The notes: a model not told the origin generated them from the letters alone. A DNA stretch of 64,000 nt from Okeanomitos corallinicola TIOX110 (GCF_038050375.1 NZ_CP150886.1:1653318-1717317); one strand, 5' to 3'. Numbered from the stretch's first letter, positions 1 to 9,397 are shown. Translations and numbers: made by a program.

Positions 1-121
1 TACCACCACTACGTGCAGCTAAAGCACCATCAGCATGACTTAAAGCCAGAACCAGTACCAAACTAAAAACAAAAGAAATTTTTAGTAGGGGCTTGAAGAT
101 TCTTTGTAATTTTTTTAGCAT
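1..121 (-). CDS. DUF1517-type membrane protein, N-terminal part only
   Basis: The minus strand from an ATG at 121 is open to the window edge (40 codons). It begins with a basic stretch (MLKKLQRIFKPLLK), a hydrophobic signal or anchor segment (about residues 15-28), and then ADGALAARSGG. That run into AARSGG matches what I recall of cyanobacterial DUF1517 proteins, in which a Gly/Arg/Ser-rich segment follows the signal. Function of the family is unknown; export to a membrane is expected. The rest lies outside the window, so the family call rests on about 40 residues. No strong ribosome binding site precedes the ATG. Confidence 0.6.
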   Translation of the reverse strand, partial: MLKKLQRIFKPLLKISFVFSLVLVLALSHADGALAARSGG

Positions 122-1130
122 AAGCAATCTACCAAAATCAGTATTTTTAAGATTTATTTCCTATTGCTAGGAGTTTGACCATTGAGAAGAAAATAGCTAT
201 GAGCAAACTGTTCAGGAATTGCCCGCCATATATTCAATCTAACGCCTATTATCTCGATTTGGTATTAAACAGAGTGGGGATTCCTGGCATTGATAACCGT
301 ACCGCGAATCATCTTTGCATTACCAAAACTTTGGAATCTATTAATTATTACCTGAATGTAAGTATTTCATACTGATAAGTAATAAATTTAACTAAGATAG
401 GAGTATAAACCCATCAAATATCTGTGAAATTATTTTTCCGGATAGACAACTTATATTTAGCACATAGTGATAAGAGGGATTTAACTAATCAGTGATTTTT
501 TAATTACCGCTCAAATAATAATTGTTAAAGATTATCTACGAATTACCATAAACTATTAATTAGAACTATGGAAAAATCACTCTCTGGGTAGAACATTTAT
601 AAAATAACTACCGAGTATTCAGATATAATCTGGCATTTTGGCATGGAATTTAGCAGATTTTCAGCTAGTATATTAATATCAGCTAGATTGAGTAATTTAT
701 CCATCACTCTCTCAGAAACTTATGGAAAATTCGGCAGTGAATTCTAGCTTTATTTGATCATGTTAACATTTCTTTCTCCGGAATAAATTGGCATTAAAAT
801 CATTTTTTAACTAGATATGACCAATTTTTAATTAAGTTGGAATATTGAATCTTCAAGAAGATTTGTCTTTAGACAAGCTTGATATAAACCATTTCAAATT
901 TCCATCTCTGATTAGGAGATACTTTTATAGATTGATAAGGAAACTTAAAACCTGATAATAGCTTGATTTCAAAATTGTGACTTTGAAATTATGACCTTGA
1001 AAGTCTGAACTTGAATTATAGCAACGGCCAAAGTCACTTCAGTAAGTATTTTGTCATTAAATCAGCAGAATTGAAGATAAAAATCCCAAAATTAGTTTAA
1101 GGATTGGCAGTTTATTTATCAACCTGAACC
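122..1130. other. Gene-free AT-rich stretch, about 1 kb
   Basis: This lies between the divergent starts of the DUF1517 gene and the glycosyltransferase gene. I see no credible gene, tRNA or repeat array. A 66-codon TTG-started frame at 175-375 is not convincing. Around 975-1017 there are short imperfect direct repeats built on a TGA..CTTGAA pattern. Promoters for both flanking genes are expected here but none stands out. Confidence 0.5.
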
Positions 1131-2414
1131 ATGGAAAATATTTCACAACTGGGAACACAGATTAGGGAGAAAACTGCTTACCCAGACATCCTCATTATCT
1201 CCCGGATCTTTCAACCTCAAGGTTCTGTAATTGGAGAATATGTATATAATCGTTGTTTACAAGATCCAGAGCGGGTAATTGTACTTGCTTCTGGTTGTAA
1301 TAGAGATAAATTATTTGATCAGTCTCAACAGTTTCCCGTATATAGGTGGTTGAGTTTTTATAGGTTTAGGAATGTACTTGGTAGTAACTTATTAGGTAAG
1401 TTATTTAAAACTTGCTTACAATCTTTTGTCAGGTTATTTGATATTATTTTCTCCTTAATACTAGCTATAAAACTATATTTTCGTTATCATTACCGCTACA
1501 TAGAATGGTGTCATGGCTACGATTTTATAGCCTTATTATTACTCAGTTATATCTTACCAATTCGCTTTTTCATCTACCTCCATGGTAAGGACTTAGTAGA
1601 TATTGCTCAAACTCCATTATGGCGATCGCTATTTAAACTTACCCTGAAAAGAGCAGAAGGAATAGTGTGTCAAAATTCCCATGTTAGAGACACTTTAAGA
1701 AAGACCTTTCGTTTAGATACTCCGACTCATGTAATTAACCCAGTTGTCAGAACTGAAAAATTTGCTCATCCCAGCAGTCCCAGTCATTTAGAGGATTTAC
1801 GTCTTCGTTTACGTCAAAGTTACAGCATTCCCAAAACATCTATTGTTATTCTTTCTGTCGGTAAATTATCTCAAAATACAGGTTTTGACCTAGTAATAGA
1901 TAATATTCCTTTATTATTAACAATTGGTGTAGATGTTCATTACATAATTTGTGGACAGGGTTCTTTTGAAGCAGAACTAAAATCTCAATCTCACCGTTTA
2001 CGAGTAGATAAAAGAGTACATTTTGCTGGTTATGTACCCGAAAGAGAATTAGCAAGTTATTATGCAGCCTGTGACATTTTCGCACTATTGGCTTTAGAAG
2101 AAGACAAAGCTAAACGTTTAGAAAATTTAGAAATGTTTCACTTAGATGCAGAATACTTTGGTAAACCGATCATCGCCTCTTGCTTAGGGAGTATTTTAGA
2201 TGCAGTTCACCATGAAGAAAACGGCCTCTTAGTAAATCCCAACTCCGGTTATGAAGTCTTGCAAGCATTTAAAAAATTATGTCAAGATCAACCACTACGG
2301 GAAAAACTAGGTCGTCAAGGACAAGAACTAGCTAAACGCAAAACCTATCACCGTTGGTTATACAATCCTGACACCCGTTATTCTTGTATCTTAAATTTAG
2401 TTATTGGTCATTAG
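1131..2414 (+). CDS. Glycosyltransferase, group 1 (GT4-like)
   Basis: The protein (427 aa) has the two-lobed GT-B layout. An N-terminal acceptor half holds a hydrophobic stretch (about 105-120), and the C-terminal half has the signature series ILSVGKLSQNTGFD, YIICGQGS, HFAGYVPERELASYYAACDIF and GKPIIASCLGSI...HEENGLLVNP, as in GT4 sugar-nucleotide-dependent enzymes. The first Glu of the usual E-x7-E motif is not evident and the second appears as AEYFGKPI, so the donor site is slightly atypical. The last ~25 residues do not look like the usual family ending, so a late frameshift is possible. It stands alone. The substrate is unknown; cell-envelope or exopolysaccharide glycan is the usual role. 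Confidence 0.8.
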   Translation: MENISQLGTQIREKTAYPDILIISRIFQPQGSVIGEYVYNRCLQDPERVIVLASGCNRDKLFDQSQQFPVYRWLSFYRFRNVLGSNLLGKLFKTCLQSFVRLFDIIFSLILAIKLYFRYHYRYIEWCHGYDFIALLLLSYILPIRFFIYLHGKDLVDIAQTPLWRSLFKLTLKRAEGIVCQNSHVRDTLRKTFRLDTPTHVINPVVRTEKFAHPSSPSHLEDLRLRLRQSYSIPKTSIVILSVGKLSQNTGFDLVIDNIPLLLTIGVDVHYIICGQGSFEAELKSQSHRLRVDKRVHFAGYVPERELASYYAACDIFALLALEEDKAKRLENLEMFHLDAEYFGKPIIASCLGSILDAVHHEENGLLVNPNSGYEVLQAFKKLCQDQPLREKLGRQGQELAKRKTYHRWLYNPDTRYSCILNLVIGH

Positions 2415-2446
2415 TCATAACTGAATAATTGATAATTGATAACTGA

Positions 2447-2656
2447 TTATCCACCACCGACGATGGTAACAACTTCTAGGCGATCGCCATCTTTAATTTC
2501 CGTTTCTGTCCAAAATTGACGGTGTAAAATTTCGCCATTGTACTCTACAGCAACTAACCGAGGATTAAAACCCAACTGTTGCAGTAATTCTGGTAAAGGC
2601 ATTTGAGATCCACAACTGCGTGTTTCTCCATTCACTTGTAAACTAATTTGATTCAT
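2447..2656 (-). CDS. thiS: Sulfur carrier protein ThiS
   Basis: A small beta-grasp protein (69 aa) ending in Gly-Gly (VVTIVGGG). In this family the tail is adenylated and then thiocarboxylated to deliver sulfur for the thiazole ring of thiamine. The start chosen is ATG at 2656 (MNQISLQVNGE), because the seven upstream codons MTNDQLI come from ATTGGTC tandem repeats and are unlikely to be native. It follows thiE by 112 bp on the same strand, so co-transcription for thiamine synthesis is likely. Confidence 0.9.
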   Translation of the reverse strand: MNQISLQVNGETRSCGSQMPLPELLQQLGFNPRLVAVEYNGEILHRQFWTETEIKDGDRLEVVTIVGGG

Positions 2657-2661
2657 AATTA

Positions 2662-2688
2662 ATTGGTCATTGGTCATTGGTCATTGGG
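2662..2688. repeat. ATTGGTC heptamer repeat
   Basis: Three perfect ATTGGTC units followed by a partial unit, in the thiE-thiS gap directly upstream of thiS. It is of the short tandemly repeated repetitive (STRR) type common in heterocystous cyanobacteria. Confidence 0.75.
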
Positions 2689-2720
2689 TATTAGTCAGTG
2701 GTCTTTGATTTATTTACCAC

Positions 2721-2758
2721 CCCCTATTTTCTTACTGTCACCGTGGCGTAGCACCTGT
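2721..2758. repeat. 38-bp dispersed repeat, copy 1 (inverted relative to copy 2)
   Basis: The reverse complement of this segment matches 6774-6811 with one mismatch. Its core is CACCGTGGCGTAGCACCTGT. It is joined to GGTGACA-type STRR sequence at both places, so the STRR and the 38-mer appear to travel or expand together. Confidence 0.7.
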
Positions 2759-2768
2759 CACCTATCTC

Positions 2769-3818
2769 TTACTTACGATAAAGTTGAGAAATAAAGTATT
2801 GAGTGACTAAAGTGGGCTGTTCAGCTTGCATAATTGATCGCACGATAGCGACCCTTTGCGCTCCCGCATTGATGACATCATTAATATTACTGGCATCTAT
2901 CCCCCCAATCGCAAACCAAGGAATAGAACTATTTTTAGCTGCATAGCCTACATAATCTAAACCTGCGGCCGCCTTACCTGCTTTTGTCGGTGTTTCATAT
3001 ACAGGGCCAACACCAATATAATCTGCACCTTCAGAAATTGCTCCTTGCATTTCCTGGGAATTTGTAGTCGAGCGTCCGATTAATTTTTGCGGACCTAATA
3101 AATGACGAGCTACAGCAATCGGCATATCTTGTTGTCCCAGATGTACACCATCAGCATCTACAGCCAAAGCCAAATCTACCCTATCGTTGATAATAAACAA
3201 AGCACCGTAGTCATGGCATAACTGCCGGAGTTTTCTAGCACGTTCTAGACGAATCAGATCATCAGCAGTTTTTTCGCGGTACTGCAACAAAGTTAAACCA
3301 CCCTTGAGAGCAGCTTCTACAACCTCAAACAAATTATCGGCCGGAGAAGTCACTAAATACAAATGTGATCGCCAAAGTAACTGATGACGATGAAAACCCA
3401 TCAAAGTGCTTTCCAGGCTATAAACCTGATAACGCATTTGCTTAAACACCTTCCCCATATTGGCATCATCAAGTTTGCCATACTCCTCCAAAACCCGCAA
3501 AGCCTCTTGCACACGGCAAAAATTCGCCTGTAACAAAGAAGTCATCGAGCTACGTTCTTCCTCCTGGGGATGACTTAAAGCAGTACCAGGATCACCCGGT
3601 GTATCTCTTGCAGCCCGAATTTGTGCTGTATGCCATTTACTAACCTCTTGACGTAAATGCTTACAAGTTTCAGCTAACGTGGCATCATTTAAACCAAAAC
3701 GACACCATTCTTCAATAATTCGCAACCCCTCACGGGCGCGATCCAAATTTGCGTCTAAAATACGATAAACCACTTGTTGTACTTGTTGTTTTTGGCTGTG
3801 GGCTGCGACCATTAACAT
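2769..3818 (-). CDS. thiE: Thiamine-phosphate synthase with N-terminal ThiD2-like domain
   Basis: The C-terminal two thirds (about 145-349) is a ThiE TIM barrel: LYLVTSPADN, LLQYREKTADD, LFIINDRVDLALAVDADGVHLGQQDMP, IGRSTTNSQEM, ADYIGVGPVYETPTKA and FAIGGIDASN. It joins HMP-diphosphate and thiazole phosphate into thiamine phosphate. The N-terminal ~140 residues (ILDANLDRAREGLRIIEEW and following helices) fit the ThiD2-like extension found on many cyanobacterial ThiE proteins, which explains the length of 349 aa against about 210 for the bare enzyme. It sits upstream of thiS. I saw no TPP riboswitch upstream. Confidence 0.93.
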   Translation of the reverse strand: MLMVAAHSQKQQVQQVVYRILDANLDRAREGLRIIEEWCRFGLNDATLAETCKHLRQEVSKWHTAQIRAARDTPGDPGTALSHPQEEERSSMTSLLQANFCRVQEALRVLEEYGKLDDANMGKVFKQMRYQVYSLESTLMGFHRHQLLWRSHLYLVTSPADNLFEVVEAALKGGLTLLQYREKTADDLIRLERARKLRQLCHDYGALFIINDRVDLALAVDADGVHLGQQDMPIAVARHLLGPQKLIGRSTTNSQEMQGAISEGADYIGVGPVYETPTKAGKAAAGLDYVGYAAKNSSIPWFAIGGIDASNINDVINAGAQRVAIVRSIMQAEQPTLVTQYFISQLYRK

Positions 3819-3871
3819 AACCCCACTTGTCGTTTCACAGAAACTTTCCGCCTATTACAGAATATGTACAT

Positions 3872-3899
3872 CATTAAAATCATTAAAATCATTAAATAT
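3872..3899. repeat. Short 9-bp tandem repeat upstream of thiE
   Basis: Three adjacent copies of ATCATTAAA lie in the divergent gap between thiE and the DUF1565/SPOR gene. They are short enough to be replication slippage. Confidence 0.45.
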
Positions 3900-4014
3900 T
3901 TACTAAATACACTGTATGAAAAATAGCCAATTGCTGAAATTATAAGAATATGATCGGCATGACTGGTTAAGCGTTGAATATTATTGTGTGTTTTTCAGGA
4001 GTCGTATCAAAGTT

Positions 4015-5754
4015 ATGTTTCCTCTTCAATGGTTTCATCAGCGTATAGTAGATATTCTCTTAAAACAGCTTACCTGTACTTACCTACTTAAATTGGCAGT
4101 TATGCCGAACTCAGTTTTGAGTGCCAGCATAATTTTAGGCATAGTCAGTATCGCCCTTTTAGACACAAATTTTAGCAGTGCCATTGCTCAGATTACCATT
4201 TCCACAGAACAGAACTTTAGCAGCGAAGGAACAATTTCCCAGCTGAACCTACTGTTTGTCAACTCCAATTTTGGTAATGATCAGACAGGTAATGCCAGTG
4301 AAAACGCTCCTTTAAGGACTATTACCCAGGCTTTGAGACTTGCACAACCAAATACTGTAATTATGGTTGCTCCTGGTACATACAGTTCACAAACAGGAGA
4401 AAAGTTTCCCCTCATCCTCAAGCCTGGTGTCGCTATTCAAGGCGATAACAATCACAAAGGTAAAAATGTCAAAATTTTAGGTGGTGGTGATTATCTTAGT
4501 CGTAGCTTTGGCCGTCAAAATATAGCTATTGTTGGTGCAAATCAATCTAGTTTAAGCGGAGTTACAGTTACTAATACTAACTTCCGTGGTTATGGTTTAT
4601 GGATTGAATCTGCTAATACAGTAGTTGCAGAAAATACATTCACTGGTAATACTCAAGACGGAATTTCTATTACTGGTAATGCTACACCGACAATTAGTAA
4701 AAACTATATTTACAGTAATGGAGCTAATGGTATTACCGCGTCTGGTGATTCCCGTCCGCAAATTCAGGAAAATGTGATTCAAGGGACAGGGTTTGGAATT
4801 AACGTTGCAGAAAAAGCTGCCCCTGTAATTGCTGGTAATCAAATTTCTGGTAACAGAACAGGAGTAGTAATTCAAGCCAACACTAGCCCAGTTTTACGAA
4901 ATAATCTGATTCAAAGTAGTCAAGAAGACGGTTTAGTTGTGATTGCCCAAGCTACTCCAGATTTGGGTAATAGTAGAGAAATTGGTGGTAATAAATTTGA
5001 TCAAAATCGTCGCTACGATATTAACGCCAAAGCAGCTAAACAGGTAATTTATGCCTTTGGTAATCAAATCAATAAAAGTCGCATTGTTGGTGATGTGGAT
5101 ACTACCAGTGGAACTGCTATTACTAGAAACTCTTTACCTATACCTATGGCAGTATCTACAGAAACCACTCCTACAAATGGAGAAATAGTTTTTGCTGCTC
5201 CTAGTATTCCTGAAAATTTGAATTCCTTACCCCGGATTTTATCTAGAAATACAAATCCAGGTAATCAATTACCACAATTAGCAGCTACTAATTTACAAAG
5301 TTCTTTATTTACGAATAATTCCCAATCTGTCACTGATAAAACCCAATATACCCAACAATTAAATTATGTCAGAATCCAACCAGGAGTAGTTGCCGCAGAA
5401 GTCAATGAACCGAAAGTAATTGAATTTGTTGCCCCGCAACTCCAAAATAATCAACAACCCTCTCAAATCCCCAATACTCGCTCAACTAATCAACCTGTCA
5501 TTATTGGTAATTCTAGAATAGTATCATTACCCAGAAGTTACGCAACTAGATCTAGTGTACGTTATCGAGTGCTGGTAAATGTTGCTAATGATGCCCAAAG
5601 AGAAATAGTCCGCTCTGTTGTACCTGATGCTTTCCCCAAGGTTGTACAGGGACGTAGAGTCATGCAAGCAGGTGTGTTTAGCAATGAATTCAACGCCATG
5701 CAAATGGTTCAACTTTTAAATAGTAAAGGTTTAAGAGCAATGGTTAGTTATTAG
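4015..5754 (+). CDS. DUF1565 beta-helix protein with C-terminal SPOR-like domain
   Basis: From ATG 4015 (AGGAG about 13 bp upstream; a GTG at 3988 is the alternative) the product is 579 aa. A signal-like hydrophobic stretch (about 28-50, ending near SSAIAQ) is followed by a DUF1565 right-handed parallel beta-helix (about 75-350). Motifs include FVNSNFGNDQTGNASENAPL, VAPGTYSS and recurring N-x-I/F..N turns such as ENTFTGNTQDGISITGNA. A Gln/Asn/Pro-rich linker leads to about 80 C-terminal residues (YRVLVNV...MQAGVFSNEFNAMQMVQLL) resembling a SPOR peptidoglycan-binding domain. Export to the periplasm or outer envelope is inferred. A paralogue with SLH domains lies at 6867-8912. Confidence 0.78.
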   Translation: MFPLQWFHQRIVDILLKQLTCTYLLKLAVMPNSVLSASIILGIVSIALLDTNFSSAIAQITISTEQNFSSEGTISQLNLLFVNSNFGNDQTGNASENAPLRTITQALRLAQPNTVIMVAPGTYSSQTGEKFPLILKPGVAIQGDNNHKGKNVKILGGGDYLSRSFGRQNIAIVGANQSSLSGVTVTNTNFRGYGLWIESANTVVAENTFTGNTQDGISITGNATPTISKNYIYSNGANGITASGDSRPQIQENVIQGTGFGINVAEKAAPVIAGNQISGNRTGVVIQANTSPVLRNNLIQSSQEDGLVVIAQATPDLGNSREIGGNKFDQNRRYDINAKAAKQVIYAFGNQINKSRIVGDVDTTSGTAITRNSLPIPMAVSTETTPTNGEIVFAAPSIPENLNSLPRILSRNTNPGNQLPQLAATNLQSSLFTNNSQSVTDKTQYTQQLNYVRIQPGVVAAEVNEPKVIEFVAPQLQNNQQPSQIPNTRSTNQPVIIGNSRIVSLPRSYATRSSVRYRVLVNVANDAQREIVRSVVPDAFPKVVQGRRVMQAGVFSNEFNAMQMVQLLNSKGLRAMVSY

Positions 5755-5799
5755 GCATTGGGTATTCATCCTCCCCATCTCCCCATCTCCCCGAACTTC

Positions 5800-6537
5800 C
5801 TAAATAGCAAATTCTGGTTCTGGGATAGTCATCGCTTTGAGTTTAGATGTAAAAGACTCAGAGCGATCGCTCCTTTGGGGTGTAAATTGTCCAATAGGTG
5901 GATGATTTGCATTTGCTGGCATTAATTGGGGTAATTCTGTCTCTGGGGACAAACTACCCTGAGTCATCAACCTTTGACTGACGGATACAGCCAACTGTCT
6001 TCTATCACTATCAGCAGCAACCTTAAATGAGGGAGTTGTCAAAGCCCGAACTTGTTGTTCGTCATGTTCTAAATACCCCGATGTCGTTTGACTTTCCCGT
6101 TCATAGCTATAACTACTAACTTGCGCTGGTAGTTTTTGGGGTTTTGGAGGGGTTTGAATATAGGTAGGTTGGGGGATTGTTGGTAAAACAGGACGGGATA
6201 TTTTAGTAAGATTTTCTGGAAATTTGCTACACACCATGCGTTCAAATTCCATGTTGAAATGAAAAGACACCTGGTTTCGCCGTTGCCAAAAGTTTAAAAT
6301 TTGCTGTACTGATATCGCTTTATATCGCCCTTGATACAGGGCTTCAATTACGGCTAGATGTAGCCAGTCAATTGGGTACTCTCTTTGCCAATGGTTAACT
6401 AACTCACTGGCACTGTACCCATTGAGGTCAAAACTATAATGAATTAATAAGTTGATGGCCAGTTCGGCACAGGTGTTTTGCGGTGTTGTTAGCATGGGGT
6501 TTAATTTCCAGGCAATAGGTATAAAAGGTTCACCCAT
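5800..6537 (-). CDS. Conserved hypothetical protein, no family recognised
   Basis: The product (245 aa) has an ordered N-terminal half (about 20-110) rich in predicted helices (AELAINLLIHYSF, ASELVNHWQREYP, LHLAVIEALYQGRYKAISV, QQILNFWQRR), which could be a small helical DNA- or protein-binding domain. A long, probably disordered Pro/Ser/Gln-rich tail follows. I recognise no catalytic motif, signal peptide or membrane segment. It converges on the DUF1565/SPOR gene, 45 bp away. Codon use looks like that of its neighbours. Confidence 0.6.
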   Translation of the reverse strand: MGEPFIPIAWKLNPMLTTPQNTCAELAINLLIHYSFDLNGYSASELVNHWQREYPIDWLHLAVIEALYQGRYKAISVQQILNFWQRRNQVSFHFNMEFERMVCSKFPENLTKISRPVLPTIPQPTYIQTPPKPQKLPAQVSSYSYERESQTTSGYLEHDEQQVRALTTPSFKVAADSDRRQLAVSVSQRLMTQGSLSPETELPQLMPANANHPPIGQFTPQRSDRSESFTSKLKAMTIPEPEFAI

Positions 6538-6695
6538 CGCATCTAGCTTAACGTGTTTTTAGCTACGTGATTATTTTTTTCAAGCAGCTTATTTGTTAGC
6601 CAGTGTTTTTTATTCTACTTGTCAATCGCTATTATGCAAAATCATATAGTAGAACTCAACCACTAGACAAAGTTACCAGTAAATGCTTAGAGAGT

Positions 6696-6779
6696 GTGAC
6701 AGGTGACAGGTGACAGGTGACAGGTGACAGGTGACAGGTGACAGGTGACAGGTTAGGTTACAGGTTACAGGTTACAGGT
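6696..6779. repeat. GTGACAG heptamer array (STRR)
   Basis: About eight perfect GTGACAG units run from 6696 to roughly 6753, then the unit drifts to GTTACAG before joining the 38-bp dispersed repeat. This is among the longest copies of the heptamer in the window. Confidence 0.9.
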
Positions 6780-6811
6780 GCTACGCCACGGTGACAGTAA
6801 GAAAACAGGGG
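6774..6811. repeat. 38-bp dispersed repeat, copy 2
   Basis: It matches the reverse complement of 2721-2758 with a single mismatch and is fused to the end of the GTGACAG array. Confidence 0.7.
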
Positions 6812-6830
6812 ATATGGGGAGGATGAATAA

Positions 6831-6865
6831 CCCAATGCCCAATGCCCAATGCCCAATGCCCAATG
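6831..6865. repeat. CCCAATG heptamer array
   Basis: Five perfect head-to-tail CCCAATG units end just before the stop codon of the SLH gene. This is a second STRR family in the same intergenic region. Confidence 0.85.
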
Positions 6866-6866
6866 A

Positions 6867-8912
6867 CTATATCGGTTTAGATCGTTTGAGGGCAACTAAT
6901 GCCTGATAAATCATAGCTGCAACCTCTGCCCTGGTTGCTTCTTTCGTAGGTGCGAGGATTTGAGGATCGGGGTAGTTAATAATAATTTTGTATTGGGTGG
7001 CGGTTGCTACTGCTGTTCTGGCATATTCGGGAATGGATTTTCTATCGGTGTAAATTGTCAACAAATCTTGACTTGCTGGGGGTAGCCCTAGTCCGTTGAC
7101 TAGAGAAACTATGACCTGTAGTCTTTGCACGTTTTGATAGGGACGAAAAGTGCGATCGCTAAATCCGCCTACAAAACCTCCACTGGCGGCTATTTGAATA
7201 GCTTTAACTGCCCAAAAATCGCCGGGAACATCGGTAAATTCGGTGGCTGGGCGTTTAGGAGTGGGGTTAAAAGCAGCTGATATTAAGGCTGTATATTGGG
7301 CGCGAGTCATGGGTTTATCTGGTTGATAACTGCCATCGGCAAAGCCTTGGGTTAAATTCATGCTCACTAAAGCCCGAATGTAGGCTTCTGCCCAATGTCC
7401 TACTAAATCAGAAAATGAGGGAATTTCTGTATCTGGTTTAACAATGTAGGGAGAAGCAACTACTTCTGCCTGTCCTCTGGCTACCAAAGCTTGATAAATT
7501 AAGGCGGCTATTTCTGCGCGGGTAATTTCTCGTAATGGTTCTAAAAGTTCTGGCTGGGGATAGTTAATAATTAATAATTTTTGAGTGGCAATTGTGATGG
7601 CGTTGGTGGCATAGGTGGGAATTTGGGCGCGATCGCTATAAACTAATAAACCATTGGGATTACTACCTGTAAATTTCAAGCCGTTAACGATGGATACTAT
7701 AGCCTGTACTTTAGTTAAGTTTTGTCCTGGTCTAAATGTGCCATCAGGAAAGCCATTTAAAAATCCTGCCTCCGCAGCACTGGCAATGGCTTTAGCTGCC
7801 CAAAAATCTGTTCTAATATCTTTAAATCTATTGAGATTATTACTAGCTGGAAATTGAAAAGTCTTGGTAATTAAAGCTGCATATTGGGCGCGGGTGATGG
7901 GTGTGGATGGTTGAAAAGTGCCATCAGGAAAGCCACTGATAAAGTCTTGTTTTACCAATGCTTCGACAAATTCTGCTGCCCAATGTCCATCTAAGTCGGC
8001 AAAACTGGTACTAATTCCTACTTGGCTGGGAGTATCGGCGGTAGCGGCTAGAAATTCAACTACTCCTTTCACTTGGGCTGGGTTTAATTGATTGCCTACA
8101 GAACTGACGGTTTGAAATGATAAATTTTGAATATCAAATTCTTTTTGTTCACGAAAAATATTATCAGCAGGGTCTTGGGGTTTACCCAAGTCGGGAATCG
8201 CATTACCATTTACCAGTAATCCTCCTTGAGTATTTTGGCAAATTAAATTTCTTCGCAATACCGGACTAGCATCACGTGCTAACGCCAGAGCAATTCTGTT
8301 TTTGATAAGTTTGTTGTTTGCTATTAAAGGGGCGGCAAAATCACTCAGGGCTACACCTACGGGGTTGTTTTCAAAGACATTTCTTAATACTTCTCCTTTA
8401 CTATGACGTGCCATCATTAAACCGCTGGCAGAGTTCTGAATAAAGATATTATCTAAAATGGCGGGTTTGGCGTTACCTGTTGTCAAAATTCCTTCCCGTA
8501 AGCATTTACTGAAGGTATTATTTGCTAAAGTTGGGGCTGTGGACTCAATCCAAATTCCAGTACCTTTATTACTAGGGTTGGTAATAGTTACACCTAAAAC
8601 ACTGGCATCACCCAATAGTAGCAAGGTGATATTTTGCCAACCAAAGCTGGGACTTTGATACTTACCACTACCAGAAATGATGATTTCCTGACCTTTGTTA
8701 GATTCGTTACCTACTAATAATGTTTCTCCAGGAATAATTAAGGGGAAAATCTCCCCTGTAGAAGTGTTGTAAGTTCCTGGTGCTAGTTGAATAATTCCTG
8801 GTGATTTGGTAATTTTTAAGGCGTGGGTGATTGTTTTTAAGGGACTCAACCGAGAGCCAGTATTAGCATCTTTACCAGTGACAGAATTTACGTAGAGTGT
8901 CGCAACAGCCAT
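6867..8912 (-). CDS. DUF1565 beta-helix protein with S-layer homology domains
   Basis: The product (681 aa) starts MAVATLYVNSVTGKDANTGS with no signal peptide visible. The N-terminal ~280 residues are a DUF1565 right-handed beta-helix (QLAPGTYNTSTGEIFPLIIP, recurring N..F..N turns), clearly related to the gene at 4015. From about residue 300 there are two three-part SLH arrays, seen in FADLDGHWAAEFVEALVKQ, GFPDGTFQPSTPITRAQYAA, FKDIRTDFWAAKAI, FSDLVGHWAEAYIRALVS and GFADGSYQPDKPMTRAQYTA. SLH domains bind cell-wall polymers or peptidoglycan, so a surface or envelope location is expected. The missing signal peptide is odd and may mean that the true start is elsewhere. Confidence 0.85.
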   Translation of the reverse strand: MAVATLYVNSVTGKDANTGSRLSPLKTITHALKITKSPGIIQLAPGTYNTSTGEIFPLIIPGETLLVGNESNKGQEIIISGSGKYQSPSFGWQNITLLLLGDASVLGVTITNPSNKGTGIWIESTAPTLANNTFSKCLREGILTTGNAKPAILDNIFIQNSASGLMMARHSKGEVLRNVFENNPVGVALSDFAAPLIANNKLIKNRIALALARDASPVLRRNLICQNTQGGLLVNGNAIPDLGKPQDPADNIFREQKEFDIQNLSFQTVSSVGNQLNPAQVKGVVEFLAATADTPSQVGISTSFADLDGHWAAEFVEALVKQDFISGFPDGTFQPSTPITRAQYAALITKTFQFPASNNLNRFKDIRTDFWAAKAIASAAEAGFLNGFPDGTFRPGQNLTKVQAIVSIVNGLKFTGSNPNGLLVYSDRAQIPTYATNAITIATQKLLIINYPQPELLEPLREITRAEIAALIYQALVARGQAEVVASPYIVKPDTEIPSFSDLVGHWAEAYIRALVSMNLTQGFADGSYQPDKPMTRAQYTALISAAFNPTPKRPATEFTDVPGDFWAVKAIQIAASGGFVGGFSDRTFRPYQNVQRLQVIVSLVNGLGLPPASQDLLTIYTDRKSIPEYARTAVATATQYKIIINYPDPQILAPTKEATRAEVAAMIYQALVALKRSKPI

Positions 8913-9213
8913 AATAATTCAGAATTTATAATTCATAATTTATACATTATATTAAGTCAAAATTTATAATAAATTACAGATATAGATCCCCGACTTCTGT
9001 AAAAATAACTGCTAAAAAACATGATCTCTCAAAGAAATTAGGGATTTAAATATTACTATCACAGTGACTCACTACAAAGAATCACAAAATAATCACAATA
9101 ATTGGGTGAGATAATATTGGCAAACTATGATTACTTTTCCACTCGTTCATATTATGTTGACGGTAAATTTGTACGAGTTGATTAAATAATTATTGTCTAG
9201 TAATTCCGTTGCA

Positions 9214-9336
9214 TCACGGTATATTTAATTCTCGATTTATGGCTTGAGTTAGAGAACCATAAAAGGCTTTCTCAATAATATTAATCTGACTTTTTAACTC
9301 TTCTGGAGAAATTGATAAATTATACAAAATACTCAT
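9214..9336 (-). CDS. Possible 40-aa protein or gene remnant
   Basis: An ATG at 9336 is preceded by a good Shine-Dalgarno (AAGGGAGAA about 9 bp upstream) and opens 40 codons beginning MSILYNLSISPEELKSQ. The protein is mildly amphipathic and helical. I do not recognise it. It may be a real small protein or the surviving start of a decayed gene. The ribosome binding site is the only positive support. Confidence 0.35.
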   Translation of the reverse strand: MSILYNLSISPEELKSQINIIEKAFYGSLTQAINRELNIP

Positions 9337-9397
9337 AAAATATTTCTCCCTTATGGAAGATGAGGAAAAATAATTTTCCCTATATACTTAATTGATC

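Larger units (their letters stand above)
6538..6866. other. Repeat-rich intergenic region
   Basis: These 329 bp lie between the 5' end of the hypothetical gene and the 3' end of the SLH gene. They hold a GTGACAG array, its GTTACAG variant, the second 38-bp dispersed repeat and a CCCAATG array. No coding sequence is supported. Confidence 0.7.

Noticed and set aside
175-375. 66-codon TTG-started reading frame
   Set aside because: It has weak start context, no recognisable family and lies in AT-rich DNA where such frames arise by chance.
3819-4014. TPP riboswitch for thiE
   Set aside because: I could not find the conserved thi-box sequences on the minus strand.
9127-9190. Very short frames between the SLH gene and the NACHT cluster
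   Set aside because: Fewer than 15 codons with no supporting signal.
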